A program made the translations under genes and the position numbers. Positions 6,207-14,118 of a DNA stretch of 14,339 nt are shown piece after piece. How positions within the stretch are numbered: the first letter of the stretch is position 1; every line of letters begins with the position of its first letter. Where the stretch lies: positions 1 to 14,339 of the forward strand of contig VGYW01000210.1 in the NCBI GenBank assembly GCA_016872875.1, given 5' to 3'. Source of the DNA: Planctomycetota bacterium. GTDB lineage: Bacteria > Planctomycetota > PUPC01 > DSUN01. Under the pieces are notes generated by a model. The model did no database searches, was not told the origin of the DNA, and was given only the letters and a program-made list of their open reading frames with translations.

Positions 6207-7199
6207 CTACCTCCGAGCGCAGCTCATTTCGGCGGCGAGGAGGATGGCGGCGATGAGGGAGTTGGGCGAGGCCAGGCCGCGGCCGGCGATGTCGTAGGCC
6301 GTGCCGTGATCAACCGAGGTCCGGATGATGGGGAGGCCGAGGGTGACGTTGACCGCGTCGTCGAAGGCGAGGAGCTTGAGCGGGATGAGGCCCTGGTCGT
6401 GGTACATGGCGATGACGGCGTCGAACTCGCGGCCGTGGACGGCGCGGTGGAAGCAGGTGTCGGGCGGCACCGGGCCGCGGGCGTTGATGCCGGCGTGGCG
6501 CAGTTGGGCGACGGCGGGCTCGATGAGGCGGAGCTCCTCGTCGCCGAAGCGGGAGCCGTCGCTCGCGTGCGGGTTGAGGCCGCAGACGGCGAGGCGCGGC
6601 TTCGGGACGCCGAAGAAGCGGCGGAGCGAGGCGTCCAGGACCCGGGCAGTGGCCACAATCGCCTCCGTCGAGAGGGCGTCGGGGACTTCGGCCAGGCGGA
6701 TGTGGTGGGTGACGAGGGCGACGCGGAGGCGGCCGCCGACGAGCATCATGACCGGCTGCTCGACGCCCAGGAGGTGGGCCAGGAGGTCGGTGTGCCCCGC
6801 GAAGGGGCTCCCGGCCATTGCGATGGCCTGCTTGTTGATCGGCCCGGTGGCAATGGCGGTGACCGTGCCGCCGCGGGTGGCCTTGACTGCTTCCTCAATG
6901 TAGCGCAGTGAGGCCGCACCCCCCTCGCGGGTGGGCCTGGCGGCGAAGAGGAGGCCAGGCGGCGCGCCCATTGCCGGCAATGGGCACCCGCCAAGGTCCA
7001 CCACCTGCGCCCAAGCTTCATCCCAGCCCGTCGGCAGGCCGAGGCGACTGGCGGCCTCGCGCAGCGCCGCTTCGTCGCCGAAGACGACGGCGCGGCACGC
7101 GGCGCGCACGCGCTCGTCCGCGAGGGCCTTGGCGACGACCTCGGGGCCGACCCCCGCGGGATCGCCCATGGTGACCGCTATTGCAGGCTTCGCCTGCAT
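6207..7199 (-). CDS. pdxA: 4-hydroxythreonine-4-phosphate dehydrogenase
   Basis: This 330-residue protein is typical PdxA length. PdxA oxidises 4-phosphohydroxy-L-threonine with NAD in the DXP-dependent branch of pyridoxal phosphate synthesis. Visible family signatures are ITMGDP-like AVTMGDPAGVGPE (9-20), ATGPINK (117-123), GHTD (135-138) and the three metal-binding histidines H166 (ALVTHH), H211 (LNPHASD) and H267 (MYHDQG). SVDHGTAYDIAG lies near the C-terminus. The start at 7199 (MQAKPAIAVTMGDP) matches the usual spacing to the first motif; the Shine-Dalgarno is weak (TGGA). It is the last gene of the minus-strand run, separated from lptB by 114 nt that contain the heptanucleotide repeat. 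A GCAGGC-GAA-GCCTGC hairpin covers codons 2-6. It ends 2 nt from the VWA stop codon, with no terminator between them. Confidence 0.96.
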   Translation of the reverse strand: MQAKPAIAVTMGDPAGVGPEVVAKALADERVRAACRAVVFGDEAALREAASRLGLPTGWDEAWAQVVDLGGCPLPAMGAPPGLLFAARPTREGGAASLRYIEEAVKATRGGTVTAIATGPINKQAIAMAGSPFAGHTDLLAHLLGVEQPVMMLVGGRLRVALVTHHIRLAEVPDALSTEAIVATARVLDASLRRFFGVPKPRLAVCGLNPHASDGSRFGDEELRLIEPAVAQLRHAGINARGPVPPDTCFHRAVHGREFDAVIAMYHDQGLIPLKLLAFDDAVNVTLGLPIIRTSVDHGTAYDIAGRGLASPNSLIAAILLAAEMSCARR

Positions 7200-7230
7200 T
7201 CCAGATTCCAGATCGGGGGATTGAGGTCCT

Positions 7231-7293
7231 TAGTCCGTAGTCAGTGGTCCGTAGTCCGTAGTCGGCAGTGGGCAGCCGGCAGTCGGCAGCCAA
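7231..7293. repeat. Heptanucleotide tandem repeat, nine degenerate units
   Basis: Read on the plus strand the nine consecutive 7-mers are TAGTCCG, TAGTCAG, TGGTCCG, TAGTCCG, TAGTCGG, CAGTGGG, CAGCCGG, CAGTCGG and CAGCCAA. The phase never slips. It fills most of the gap between lptB (stop at 7314) and pdxA (start 7199). It resembles in design the short heptamer repeats known from cyanobacteria and seen in other environmental bacteria. There are no long complementary arms, so it is not an obvious hairpin. Confidence 0.88.
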
Positions 7294-7313
7294 AAACCAA
7301 GAATCCGAGATGG

Positions 7314-8036
7314 CTACATCGTGAATTCGTGGCCCAGGTATCGCTGCTTGACGTCGGGGTGCTCGACGATTTCCTCGGGGGAGCCGTGTGCGAGGATGCG
7401 GCCCTGGTCAATGATGTAGGCGCGGTCGGTCACGCGGAGGGTGTCGCGGACGTTGTGGTCGGTGAGGAGGATGCTCATGCCGCGTGCCTTGAGGTCGCGG
7501 ATGATGTTCTGGATGTCGGTTATCTTCTTGGGGTCAATGCCGCTGAACGGCTCGTCGAGGAGGAAGACCTGGGGCTTGGTGATGAGTGCGCGGGCGATTT
7601 CGAGCCGCCGCCGCTCGCCGCCGGAGAGGGTGGAGGCGAGGTTCTTGCTGACCTTCCCGAGGTCGAAGTCGGCCAGGAGTTGGTCGAGCCAGCGGAGGCG
7701 CTCGGCGCGGCTGATGGGCACGGTTTCCAGGATCGCCAAGAGGTTGTTGCGGGTGGTGAGGCGCTGGAAGAGCGAGGGCTCCTGGGAGAGGTATCCCATG
7801 CCGAGCCTGGCTCGGCGGTACATGGGCAGGCGGGTGATCTCCTGGCCTCGGAAGACCACCCTGCCGGAGCTGGGGCGGATCATGCCGATGGTCATGCGGA
7901 ACGAGGTGGTCTTGCCGGCGCCGTTTGGGCCGAGGAGGCCGACGATTTCGCCGGGCTCGACCTCGAAGCTCGCCGCGTCCACCACGCGGCGACCGCCGTA
8001 GACCTTCACGAGCCTTTCGCAGTAGAGGAGCGGCAT
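7314..8036 (-). CDS. lptB: LPS export system ATP-binding protein LptB
   Basis: This 240-residue protein is exactly the usual size of LptB. LptB is the cytoplasmic ATPase that, with LptF and LptG, drives lipopolysaccharide from the inner membrane across the Lpt bridge. All ABC motifs are present: Walker A GPNGAGKT (36-43), Q-loop Q85 (LSQEPSLF), signature LSGGE (137-141), Walker B VFLLDEP (157-163) and switch H194 (LTDHNV). The EPSLFQRLTTRNN stretch and C-terminal RYLGHEF distinguish LptB from amino-acid transporter ATPases of the same subgroup. The start at 8036 has AAAGG four bases upstream and lies 22 nt after the lepB stop, so it is probably cotranscribed. LptA, LptC, LptF and LptG are not in the window. 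Its presence implies an LPS-bearing outer membrane. Confidence 0.95.
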   Translation of the reverse strand: MPLLYCERLVKVYGGRRVVDAASFEVEPGEIVGLLGPNGAGKTTSFRMTIGMIRPSSGRVVFRGQEITRLPMYRRARLGMGYLSQEPSLFQRLTTRNNLLAILETVPISRAERLRWLDQLLADFDLGKVSKNLASTLSGGERRRLEIARALITKPQVFLLDEPFSGIDPKKITDIQNIIRDLKARGMSILLTDHNVRDTLRVTDRAYIIDQGRILAHGSPEEIVEHPDVKQRYLGHEFTM

Positions 8037-8058
8037 GGGGCCTTTCTTCCGAAGAGTG

Positions 8059-9303
8059 TCACCGCACGGGTTTCATGCGGCCGAGGGGCCAGAGGACCAT
8101 GAACGCCTCGCCGACCAGGTAGCTGCGCGGCACGGTCTGCCACGCTCGGCTGTCGTTGGAGTTCGCACTGTTGTCGCCCAGGACGAAGTACTCGTCGTCC
8201 TTGAGCTGATAGGCCTCCCTTACGGCGTAGGCAGGGAGGCCCTTACGCTTGTAGTCGCTGAAGGCCACGTCGTCGCCGCGCGCGTCCTTGTCGTTGCTCG
8301 TGTAGTGGACGTCCGCGTAGATGGCAGGGTCGCGCACGGTGGCGTGTGCCTGGCTCCACCGCAGCCGCACGTGCGCCTGCCTGGTGTAAGCGGCGTCCTC
8401 GAACACCGGGTTGCCAAGATCGTAGTCCTTCGCAACCACCTCCGAGCCGTTGACGCGGACGATGGTAGACTGGTCAACGTTGCAGACCTGGATGCGGGCG
8501 GCCTTGTCCTTCGGGAGGCGGCACTTGCCCTCCCTTGCGAAAATGGTGGCGGCCCCGGGCGGGCCGCGCCAGACCTCCGGCACGCAGTCCGGGTCGCTGA
8601 GGGGGAAGCGCGCTTCCCAGACGTCGAGCACCTTGTCGCCCCTGAGGGGCGGCGTGTGCGTGATCTCCACGCTGAGCGAGCCAGCCGCCTCGCGCGGGAT
8701 GAGGGAGAACTCCACCATGACGTCGCTGGTGAAGAGGCCGCCGAACTTGTCTGTCTCGTAGGCGAGGATCGCCCTGTCGTACCTCAGCTCGGCCTCGCCC
8801 GTGCCGCCGGTGGAGTCGGCGGTGAACTCCAGGCTGGCCGGCTCCTTGCGCGCGCCGTCTGGCCCAATGAAGTTCCACGCCTCGGACTTGGGCGAATGGG
8901 GCGTCATGCGCCAGAGGTCGCGCTGGACCCGCCACGGCTTGCGGGCGATCCTCGCGTTGATGTACACGTCGCCGTGCTCGACACAGATCGTCTCGCCCGG
9001 AAGGCCCACCACCCGCTTGATGTAGTTCAGGGAGGTCTTCTGGGGGTATTTGAAGACGGCGACCTCCCAGCGGCGCGGGCCGCGGAGGTCGTAGGCGAAC
9101 TTGTTCACCAGAATCTTGTCCCCGCTCCACGGGTCGCCCAGGAGCGTGGGCTCCATGGACTTGGTGGGAATCTTGAAGACCTCGAGGACGAAGTGGCGAA
9201 TGACCATAGCCAGGATGAAGGCGATGGCGAGGGAGTCGGCCACCTCGCGCGCCTGGCGGCGCAGGTCGCGGGGGTCCTTTGGCTTGTCGCCGTGCTTGCC
9301 CAT
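8059..9303 (-). CDS. lepB: Signal peptidase I with a large central insertion
   Basis: At 414 residues this is well above the 200-320 usual for LepB. Residues 24-42 form the single N-terminal membrane anchor. The catalytic serine is S49 (IPTKSMEPTL) and the general-base lysine K96 (NYIKRVVGLPGE). Box E GDNSANSNDSR begins at residue 376 and WPLGRM closes the protein. The enzyme removes signal peptides from exported proteins on the outer face of the inner membrane. Roughly residues 125-355 are an insertion between the lysine box and box E, containing beta-rich sequence such as AELRYDRAILAYETDKFGG and RAWQ-flanking loops; I recognise no separate domain in it. Expanded signal peptidases of this kind are familiar from planctomycetes and relatives. 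The start at 9303 has GAGG four bases upstream and lies 6 nt after the ROK kinase stop. Confidence 0.94.
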   Translation of the reverse strand: MGKHGDKPKDPRDLRRQAREVADSLAIAFILAMVIRHFVLEVFKIPTKSMEPTLLGDPWSGDKILVNKFAYDLRGPRRWEVAVFKYPQKTSLNYIKRVVGLPGETICVEHGDVYINARIARKPWRVQRDLWRMTPHSPKSEAWNFIGPDGARKEPASLEFTADSTGGTGEAELRYDRAILAYETDKFGGLFTSDVMVEFSLIPREAAGSLSVEITHTPPLRGDKVLDVWEARFPLSDPDCVPEVWRGPPGAATIFAREGKCRLPKDKAARIQVCNVDQSTIVRVNGSEVVAKDYDLGNPVFEDAAYTRQAHVRLRWSQAHATVRDPAIYADVHYTSNDKDARGDDVAFSDYKRKGLPAYAVREAYQLKDDEYFVLGDNSANSNDSRAWQTVPRSYLVGEAFMVLWPLGRMKPVR

Positions 9304-9309
9304 CAGGCC

Positions 9310-10293
9310 TCAGGCCTCGGCCAGCAGTTGCATGGCGGAGATAGCGGAGCCGATGACGCCGGCGTGGTCGCCGAGCTTGCTTGGGACGATCTTGCAGCGG
9401 AGCGCGCCGATTCTGAAGCAGCGCCTTGCGACCTCCTTGCGCAGCGGCCCGAAGAGTTGCGCCCCCGCCTTCGTCATCCCGCCGTAGAGCACGATCATGT
9501 CGGGGTTGAAGGTGTTGATCAGGCTGGCCATGGCCGTGGCGAGGCAGACGATGGTCTCGGCCACGATCTTCCTGGCTAGGGGGTCGCCTTGCTTGGCCAC
9601 CTGGAAGATGTGGCCGCACTTGCCCTCCTTCGACGCCTTCGTGAGGTCGTTCTCTCCGCCCTTGGCGAGGGAGCTCTGCGCGCCGGCCTTGAGCGCCTCG
9701 ACCGTGCGCCTGACGACGCCCGTGGCGGATGCGTAGGCCTCCACGCAGCCGATGGAGCCGCAGTTGCAGCGGCGGCCGCTGTAGCAGATGCTGATGTGGC
9801 CCAGCTCCGCCGCGATGTCGTCGGCCCCGTGCCACACCCTGCCGTTGATGACGATGCCGCCGCCGATGCCGGTCCCCAGGGTGAGCATGAGCATGCAGGG
9901 CATGCCCTTGCCCGCGCCCGCAATCGCCTCGGCGAGCGAGGCCGCGTTCGCGTCGTTCTCGATCACCGTCGGGTAGCCGGCCCGCCTCTGGATTTCGGCG
10001 GCCAGCGGCAGGTTGACCCAGCCTGGGAGGTTGGGCGCCTCGTAGATGAGGCCCTTCTTGATGTTGAGGGGGCCAGGCGAGCCGATGCCCACGCCGGCGA
10101 TCTCCTCGCGCGGCACGCCGGCCTTCTCGCGCGCGATCTCCACGAGCGCCGCGATGCGGTCGAGCACGTGGTCGCGGCCCTTCTGCCCCTCGGTGGGGAT
10201 GCTCTCGAAGCTCAGCACCCTCCCGTCCGTGGTCACCACGCCGCCCTTGATGTTCAGGCCCCCGAGATCAATCCCCACGTAGTGCTTGCCCAT
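9310..10293 (-). CDS. ROK-family sugar kinase, probable glucokinase
   Basis: This 327-residue protein is usual length for bacterial ROK glucokinase. The ATP-binding motif is [12 protein letters not shown] (7-18, D9). The sugar-binding and catalytic segment is ENDANAASLAE (112-122, catalytic D114). LTLGTGIGGGIVING follows. The zinc site is H166 (ELGHISI) with C176, C178 and C183 in CNCGSIGCVEAYAS. A charged segment at about 205-225 (SSLAKGGENDLTKASKEGK) is typical of the glucokinase-type ROK branch, so glucose is the likeliest substrate, but N-acetylmannosamine, fructose or allose kinases share these motifs. It acts in the cytoplasm. The start at 10293 has a clear AGGAG seven bases upstream, located inside the end of rdgB, which overlaps it by 26 nt. 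Translational coupling is likely. Confidence 0.93.
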   Translation of the reverse strand: MGKHYVGIDLGGLNIKGGVVTTDGRVLSFESIPTEGQKGRDHVLDRIAALVEIAREKAGVPREEIAGVGIGSPGPLNIKKGLIYEAPNLPGWVNLPLAAEIQRRAGYPTVIENDANAASLAEAIAGAGKGMPCMLMLTLGTGIGGGIVINGRVWHGADDIAAELGHISICYSGRRCNCGSIGCVEAYASATGVVRRTVEALKAGAQSSLAKGGENDLTKASKEGKCGHIFQVAKQGDPLARKIVAETIVCLATAMASLINTFNPDMIVLYGGMTKAGAQLFGPLRKEVARRCFRIGALRCKIVPSKLGDHAGVIGSAISAMQLLAEA

Positions 10294-10915
10294 CGTCTTG
10301 CTCCTGTTCGCCGAGCAGCTCGGCCAGTCGGTCCGCGAGGGCGGCCACGGCGCGCCCTCGATGGCTCACGCGGTTCTTCGCCTCCATCGGGAGCTCGGCG
10401 AAGGTCAGGCCAAGCTCCGGGTAGAGGAACACGGGGTCGTACCCGAAGCCGTCGTGCCCGCGCGGCGCGCGGATGATGCGGCCTGGGCACGCCCGTTCGA
10501 CCTCCACAATGACGCCTTCCTGCGACGCGAGCGCCAAGGCGCACACGAAGCGAGCCGTGCGGCGCGCGTCCTCCACGTCGCGAAGCTCGGCGAGGAGCTT
10601 CGCCACCTTGTCGGCGTCGGTCGCGCCCGGCCCGCCGTAGCGTGCGGAGACGACGCCTGGCCGCCCGCCGAGGGCGTCCACGCAAAGCCCCGAATCGTCG
10701 GCCAGCACCCACGCGCCGAGCCGGCGCGCCAAGCCGAGAGCCTTCAGCCGCGCGTTCTCGGCGAACGTGGCACCGGACTCCTCGGGCGGCTCGACGCCTG
10801 GGTAGGCGTCGAGGCCCCGCAGCTCGACGGGCAGCCGGGCGAGTGCCGCCTGAAGCTCGCGGAGCTTGCCCCTGTTGTGGCTCCCGAGCACGATGAGGCG
10901 CCGAGAGCCTGTCAT
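10268..10915 (-). CDS. rdgB: XTP/dITP pyrophosphatase (non-canonical purine NTPase)
   Basis: This 215-residue protein has the RdgB/HAM1 fold signatures: [11 protein letters not shown] (11-21), [10 protein letters not shown] (50-59), [25 protein letters not shown] split over 71-95, [11 protein letters not shown] (153-163) and the final [13 protein letters not shown]. The enzyme hydrolyses dITP, XTP and ITP to monophosphates, keeping deaminated purines out of nucleic acids. The start chosen (10915) overlaps the rph stop as ATGA, a standard coupled arrangement; an in-frame ATG two codons upstream (10921) is an alternative. No strong Shine-Dalgarno is seen, as expected for coupling. The C-terminal tail (about 15 residues, [13 protein letters not shown]) is longer than usual and encodes the ribosome binding site of the downstream kinase. 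The rph-rdgB pairing is common in bacteria. Confidence 0.95.
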   Translation of the reverse strand: MTGSRRLIVLGSHNRGKLRELQAALARLPVELRGLDAYPGVEPPEESGATFAENARLKALGLARRLGAWVLADDSGLCVDALGGRPGVVSARYGGPGATDADKVAKLLAELRDVEDARRTARFVCALALASQEGVIVEVERACPGRIIRAPRGHDGFGYDPVFLYPELGLTFAELPMEAKNRVSHRGRAVAALADRLAELLGEQEQDDGQALRGD

Positions 10916-11661
10916 CCCCATGGCTTGCGCCGCCAGCGAAGCGCCTTGGCCTGGAGCGCGAAGAGCTCGCGCGCGCCCTTCTTCGCAAGGCCGAGCAACA
11001 CCTTCAGGTCGCCGTCGCCGAACGATCCGTGCTCGGCGGTGCCTTGCACCTCGATGAAGCGCCCGCCATCGGTCATCACCACGTTCATGTCCACCGCCGC
11101 CTTCGCGTCCTCCTCGTAGCAGAGGTCGAGGAGCGGCTGGCCGTCCACGATGCCCACGCTGACGGCGGCGACCATGGAGCGGAGCGGCTGGGCCGCGGCG
11201 AGCTTCTTCCGCGTCATCCAGGCCACGGCGTCGGCCAGGGCCACGTAGGCTCCCGTGATCGCCGCGGTTCGCGTCCCCCCGTCGGCCTGGAGCACGTCGC
11301 AGTCCAGCCACACCGTGTGCCCTGGAAACGCCCTGGTGTCAATTGCGGCGCGCATCGAGCGCCCGATGAGGCGGCGAATCTCCACGCTCCGCCCGTCTAT
11401 GTTCACCCCAACCTCCCGCTGCTTGCGGCTGGGGGTGGAGCCGGGCAGCATGCCGTACTCGGCAGTGACCCAGCCCTGGCCGCTGTTGACGAGAAACTTC
11501 GGGACGCCTTGCTCGACCATCGCGGTGCAGAGGACCTTTGTGGCCCCGGTCTCGATGAGGACGGAGCCGTGCGGGTTGGCCGTGTATTGACGGCGGATTC
11601 GCACGGGCCGCAGCTCATCCGGACGCCGATTCCCCTCGCGCTCCTTGCAGTTCGTTGTCAC
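10912..11661 (-). CDS. rph: Ribonuclease PH
   Basis: From the GTG at 11661 the protein has 249 residues, matching the family (about 240-260). RNase PH trims tRNA 3' ends phosphorolytically as a hexamer. Signatures are [11 protein letters not shown] (12-22), [20 protein letters not shown] (32-51), [13 protein letters not shown] (71-83), the GRS/RR arginines (R91-R101), the phosphate site [14 protein letters not shown] (125-138) and the metal/catalytic aspartates D185 and D191 ([13 protein letters not shown]). The frame is open to an ATG at 11763, but that extension translates the GGAT-repeat hairpin and unrelated sequence. GTG 11661 has AGAGG at good spacing (5 nt). A GTG at 11667 is also possible. 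The stop overlaps rdgB. Confidence 0.94.
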   Translation of the reverse strand: MTTNCKEREGNRRPDELRPVRIRRQYTANPHGSVLIETGATKVLCTAMVEQGVPKFLVNSGQGWVTAEYGMLPGSTPSRKQREVGVNIDGRSVEIRRLIGRSMRAAIDTRAFPGHTVWLDCDVLQADGGTRTAAITGAYVALADAVAWMTRKKLAAAQPLRSMVAAVSVGIVDGQPLLDLCYEEDAKAAVDMNVVMTDGGRFIEVQGTAEHGSFGDGDLKVLLGLAKKGARELFALQAKALRWRRKPWG

Positions 11662-11719
11662 ACTCACCTCTCTGCAACAGGTCAACAGGCCCTTGATCCG
11701 CGGCTCGCACGTGCCGGGA

Positions 11720-11795
11720 GGGGATGAATGGAAGAATGGATGGGTGGATGGGTCTGAAGCCAATCATCCATCCATCCAACCATCCAGTCATCCCC
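11720..11795. repeat. GGAT-type tandem repeat forming an inverted repeat, rph-argD gap
   Basis: Left arm 11720-11752 is built from GGATG and TGGATGGG words. Right arm 11765-11795 is largely its reverse complement (CATCC units, ending TCCCC), with scattered mismatches and a 12-nt loop. It sits between argD (stop 11844) and rph (start 11661). It has no oligo-T tail on the minus strand, so it is not a standard intrinsic terminator. It belongs to the same family as 13071-13164: both left arms begin GGGGATGAATGG. Confidence 0.85.
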
Positions 11796-11843
11796 TTCTC
11801 TCGCGGCCAATGGCCGCGTCAAGGGCAAGCGAGCCGCCCGTCC

Positions 11844-13043
11844 CTACACCGTGGCCAGCACCCGTTCGAGGATGTCGAGCCCCTCGGCGATCTCGCGCTC
11901 CGTTGCGGCCATCGAGGGGAGCAGGCGGAGCACGTGGTCGTGGGTGCAGTTGATGAGCAACCCGTCCGCCATGCAGCGCTTGACGATTTCCTCGCCTGGG
12001 CGGTCGAGGTCAACTCCGATCATGGAGCCCTTGCCCCGCACCTGGCGGATGAGGCCCAGCCGTTTGGCGAGGGCGGCCATGCGGCCCATCACCTGCTCGC
12101 CGATGCGGCGGGCGTTCTCGAGGAGGCCCTCGTGCTCGATGGCCTCGAAGGCGGCGATGCCGCCCGCGCAGGCGATGGGGTTGCCGCCGAAGGTCGAGGC
12201 GTGGGTTCCGGGCACCAGGGCCTTCGCAATCTCCGGCCTGGCCGCCATCGCGCCGATGGCCAGCCCGCCCCCGAGGGCCTTGGCGAGCGTCATGATGTCG
12301 GGCGCCACGCCCCAGTGCTGGTAGCCGAACCACTTGCCGGTGCGGCCGACGCCGGTCTGGACTTCGTCGAAGATGAGGAGCACGTGCCGCTCGTCGCAGA
12401 GCTTCCGCAGCGCGGAGAGGTAGCCGTCGGACGGCACGTTTATCCCCCCCTCGCCCTGGATCGGCTCGACCAGCACGGCGCAGGTCTCGTCGTCGGCCAC
12501 CTTGGCCACGGCGTCGGCGTCGTCGTAGGGCACGTAGGTGAAGCCGGCGGGGAGCGGGTGGAAGCCCTGGTGGTACTTGGCCTGCGCCGTGGCCGTGACC
12601 GCGGCCAGGGTGCGGCCGTGGAACGAGTTGTAAGCGGTGATGACCTTGTAGCGGAGCGGCTCGCCCTCCTTGCGGGAGACCCAGGCGTGGCGGCGGGCGA
12701 GCTTCATGGCCCCCTCGTTCGCCTCCGCGCCGCTGTTGCAGAAGAAGCACTGGCCGCCGAACGACCGCTCGGAGACGAGTTGCGCCAGGCGCGCCTGGGG
12801 CTCCATGAAAAAGTTGTTTGCTACGTGGAGCAGCTTCCCCGCCTGCTCGCGGATCGCCGCCACCACCCTCGGATGGCAGTGCCCGATCCCGTTCACCCCC
12901 CAGCCGGGGAACAGGTCAATGTAGCGCTTCCCATCCGCGTCCCACACGTAGCTCCCCGCGCCGCGCACCAGCACAATCGGATAGCGCTTGTAGTTCGCCA
13001 CCACGTACTTGTCGAAGAGATTGAGCGTTTCCTGAGTGGTCAT
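11844..13043 (-). CDS. argD: Acetylornithine aminotransferase
   Basis: This 399-residue protein is typical of class III PLP aminotransferases. ArgD converts N-acetylglutamate semialdehyde to N-acetylornithine with glutamate as amino donor (step 4 of arginine synthesis) and may also serve in lysine synthesis. Motifs: YIDLFPGWGVNGIGHCHP (41-58), the phosphate-binding NSGAEANE (103-110), FHGRT (141-145), EPIQGEGG (193-200), FDEVQTGVGRTG (225-236) with D226, the Schiff-base lysine K255 (TLAKALGGG) and T284 (STFGGNP). The start at 13043 (MTTQETLNLFDKYV) fits the family. The frame continues open for 32 codons upstream, but those residues translate the GGAT repeat hairpin. Only a weak AGGGA precedes the ATG. 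It lies downstream of argB in the same direction. Confidence 0.95.
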   Translation of the reverse strand: MTTQETLNLFDKYVVANYKRYPIVLVRGAGSYVWDADGKRYIDLFPGWGVNGIGHCHPRVVAAIREQAGKLLHVANNFFMEPQARLAQLVSERSFGGQCFFCNSGAEANEGAMKLARRHAWVSRKEGEPLRYKVITAYNSFHGRTLAAVTATAQAKYHQGFHPLPAGFTYVPYDDADAVAKVADDETCAVLVEPIQGEGGINVPSDGYLSALRKLCDERHVLLIFDEVQTGVGRTGKWFGYQHWGVAPDIMTLAKALGGGLAIGAMAARPEIAKALVPGTHASTFGGNPIACAGGIAAFEAIEHEGLLENARRIGEQVMGRMAALAKRLGLIRQVRGKGSMIGVDLDRPGEEIVKRCMADGLLINCTHDHVLRLLPSMAATEREIAEGLDILERVLATV

Positions 13044-13070
13044 ATCCCTGACGCTCGCTCCTGAATCGTT

Positions 13071-13164
13071 GGGGGATGAATGGATGGGTGGATGATTGGA
13101 TGGGTGCAAGAGAGCCCGCCCGCTCCTGCAATCATCCATTCATCCATACATCCATTCATCCCCC
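13071..13164. repeat. GGAT-type inverted repeat with 42-nt arms, argD-argB gap
   Basis: Arms 13071-13112 and 13123-13164 are the same length and complementary at 36 of 42 positions, with a 10-nt loop (AGCCCGCCCG). The arms consist of GGATG, AATGGATG and TGGATGA words (four-base periodicity with irregular spacing). As RNA on the minus strand it would form a long hairpin between the argB and argD coding regions. No T-run follows. Such a structure could tune mRNA stability between the two cistrons (inference). Confidence 0.9.
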
Positions 13165-13176
13165 TCATTGCCGGCT

Positions 13177-14067
13177 TCACTCCCTTGAGCGGATGATCTC
13201 GGTTCCCACCCCCGTGTCCGTGAAGATCTCCAGCAGCAGCGCGTGCGGTATGCGGCCGTCAATCATGTGTGCCTTGCGGACACCCGCCTCCACCGCTCGG
13301 AGACAGGCATCCACCTTCGGCAGCATGCCGCCGTCAATCACCGCCTCGCGCTCGAGCCGCTCCACCTCCTCCTTCGTCACGGTCGGGATCAGGGTGCTCT
13401 CGTCCTTGCGGTCGCGGAGGATGCCTGGCACGTCGCTCAGGATGACCAGCTTCTCCGCCTTCAACTCCGCAGCCACCTTCCACGACACCGTGTCCGCATT
13501 GCAGTTCAGCGTCTGACCGTCCACGCTCACCGCGAGCGGGGCGATCACCGGGATGCAGTCGGCGTCCAGCACGTCGTTGATGATCGCCGTCCGCACCGAG
13601 AAGACGCGTCCCACGAGGCCGAGGTCAACCGGCGTGCCGTCCTCGGCGCTCTCGAGGAGCTTCTCGCCGAGGAGCGGCCGGCCGTGGCGCGAGTGGAGGC
13701 CCACCGCGCTGCCGCCCAACCCCTCGATCCTCGCCACAAGTTGGGCGTTCACCTTGTTGATCAGCACGTCCTCCACGATGGCGAGGGTGGCGGCATCGGT
13801 CACGCGGCGGCCGCGCACGAAGGTCGGCTGAAGCCCCTTCTCCTTCATCGCCTGGCTGATGAACTGTCCGCCGCCGTGGACCAGCACCGGGCGGATGCCC
13901 ACGTGGCTCAGGAAGACCAGGCTGAAGAGGATGTCGGCCAGGTCGCCCTGGGGGTTCATGGCCGCGCCGCCGAACTTCACCACCATCGTGCGGCCGCGGA
14001 ACATCTGGAGATAGGGCAGCGCCTCGATCAGCACCGCCGCTTTCGCCTTCGCTGCCTCCAAGCCCAC
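13177..14067 (-). CDS. argB: Acetylglutamate kinase
   Basis: From GTG 14067 the protein has 296 residues, usual for NAGK. It phosphorylates N-acetylglutamate with ATP, the second and often controlling step of arginine synthesis. Signatures: VVKFGGAAM (29-37, K31), the glycine loop VLVHGGGQFISQ (62-73), LNCNADTVSWKVAAEL (187-202), VPGIL (213-217), IDGGMLPK (244-251, K251) and the C-terminal FTDTGVGTEI. An N-terminal helix (EAAKAKAAVLIEALPYLQMF) precedes the kinase domain. In known enzymes this helix goes with hexamers inhibited by arginine, so feedback inhibition is likely (inference). GGAGGA lies 3 nt before the GTG and 8-9 nt before a TTG at 14061, so either may be used. An ATG at 14103 would add 12 atypical residues. 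It is first in the minus-strand run. Confidence 0.95.
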   Translation of the reverse strand: MGLEAAKAKAAVLIEALPYLQMFRGRTMVVKFGGAAMNPQGDLADILFSLVFLSHVGIRPVLVHGGGQFISQAMKEKGLQPTFVRGRRVTDAATLAIVEDVLINKVNAQLVARIEGLGGSAVGLHSRHGRPLLGEKLLESAEDGTPVDLGLVGRVFSVRTAIINDVLDADCIPVIAPLAVSVDGQTLNCNADTVSWKVAAELKAEKLVILSDVPGILRDRKDESTLIPTVTKEEVERLEREAVIDGGMLPKVDACLRAVEAGVRKAHMIDGRIPHALLLEIFTDTGVGTEIIRSRE

Positions 14068-14118
14068 TCTCCTCCATTCGCACCAGGACAGGCCGCACGC
14101 CACGCCTCAAACCATTGA

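Noticed and set aside
8035..9579. A 514-codon plus-strand open frame antisense to lepB and the ROK kinase
   Set aside because: It has no recognisable domain and is explained by codon bias of the real genes on the other strand.
9292..10293. Shared 12-nt start ATGGGCAAGCAC of lepB and the ROK kinase
   Set aside because: Both encode MGKH, but similarity stops there on both sides; most likely coincidence.
11662..11763. 34-residue N-terminal extension of RNase PH
   Set aside because: It translates the GGAT repeat hairpin and lacks family similarity; GTG 11661 has a ribosome binding site and gives the normal length.
13044..13139. 32-residue N-terminal extension of ArgD
   Set aside because: It is encoded by the hairpin repeat at 13071-13164; ATG 13043 matches the family start.
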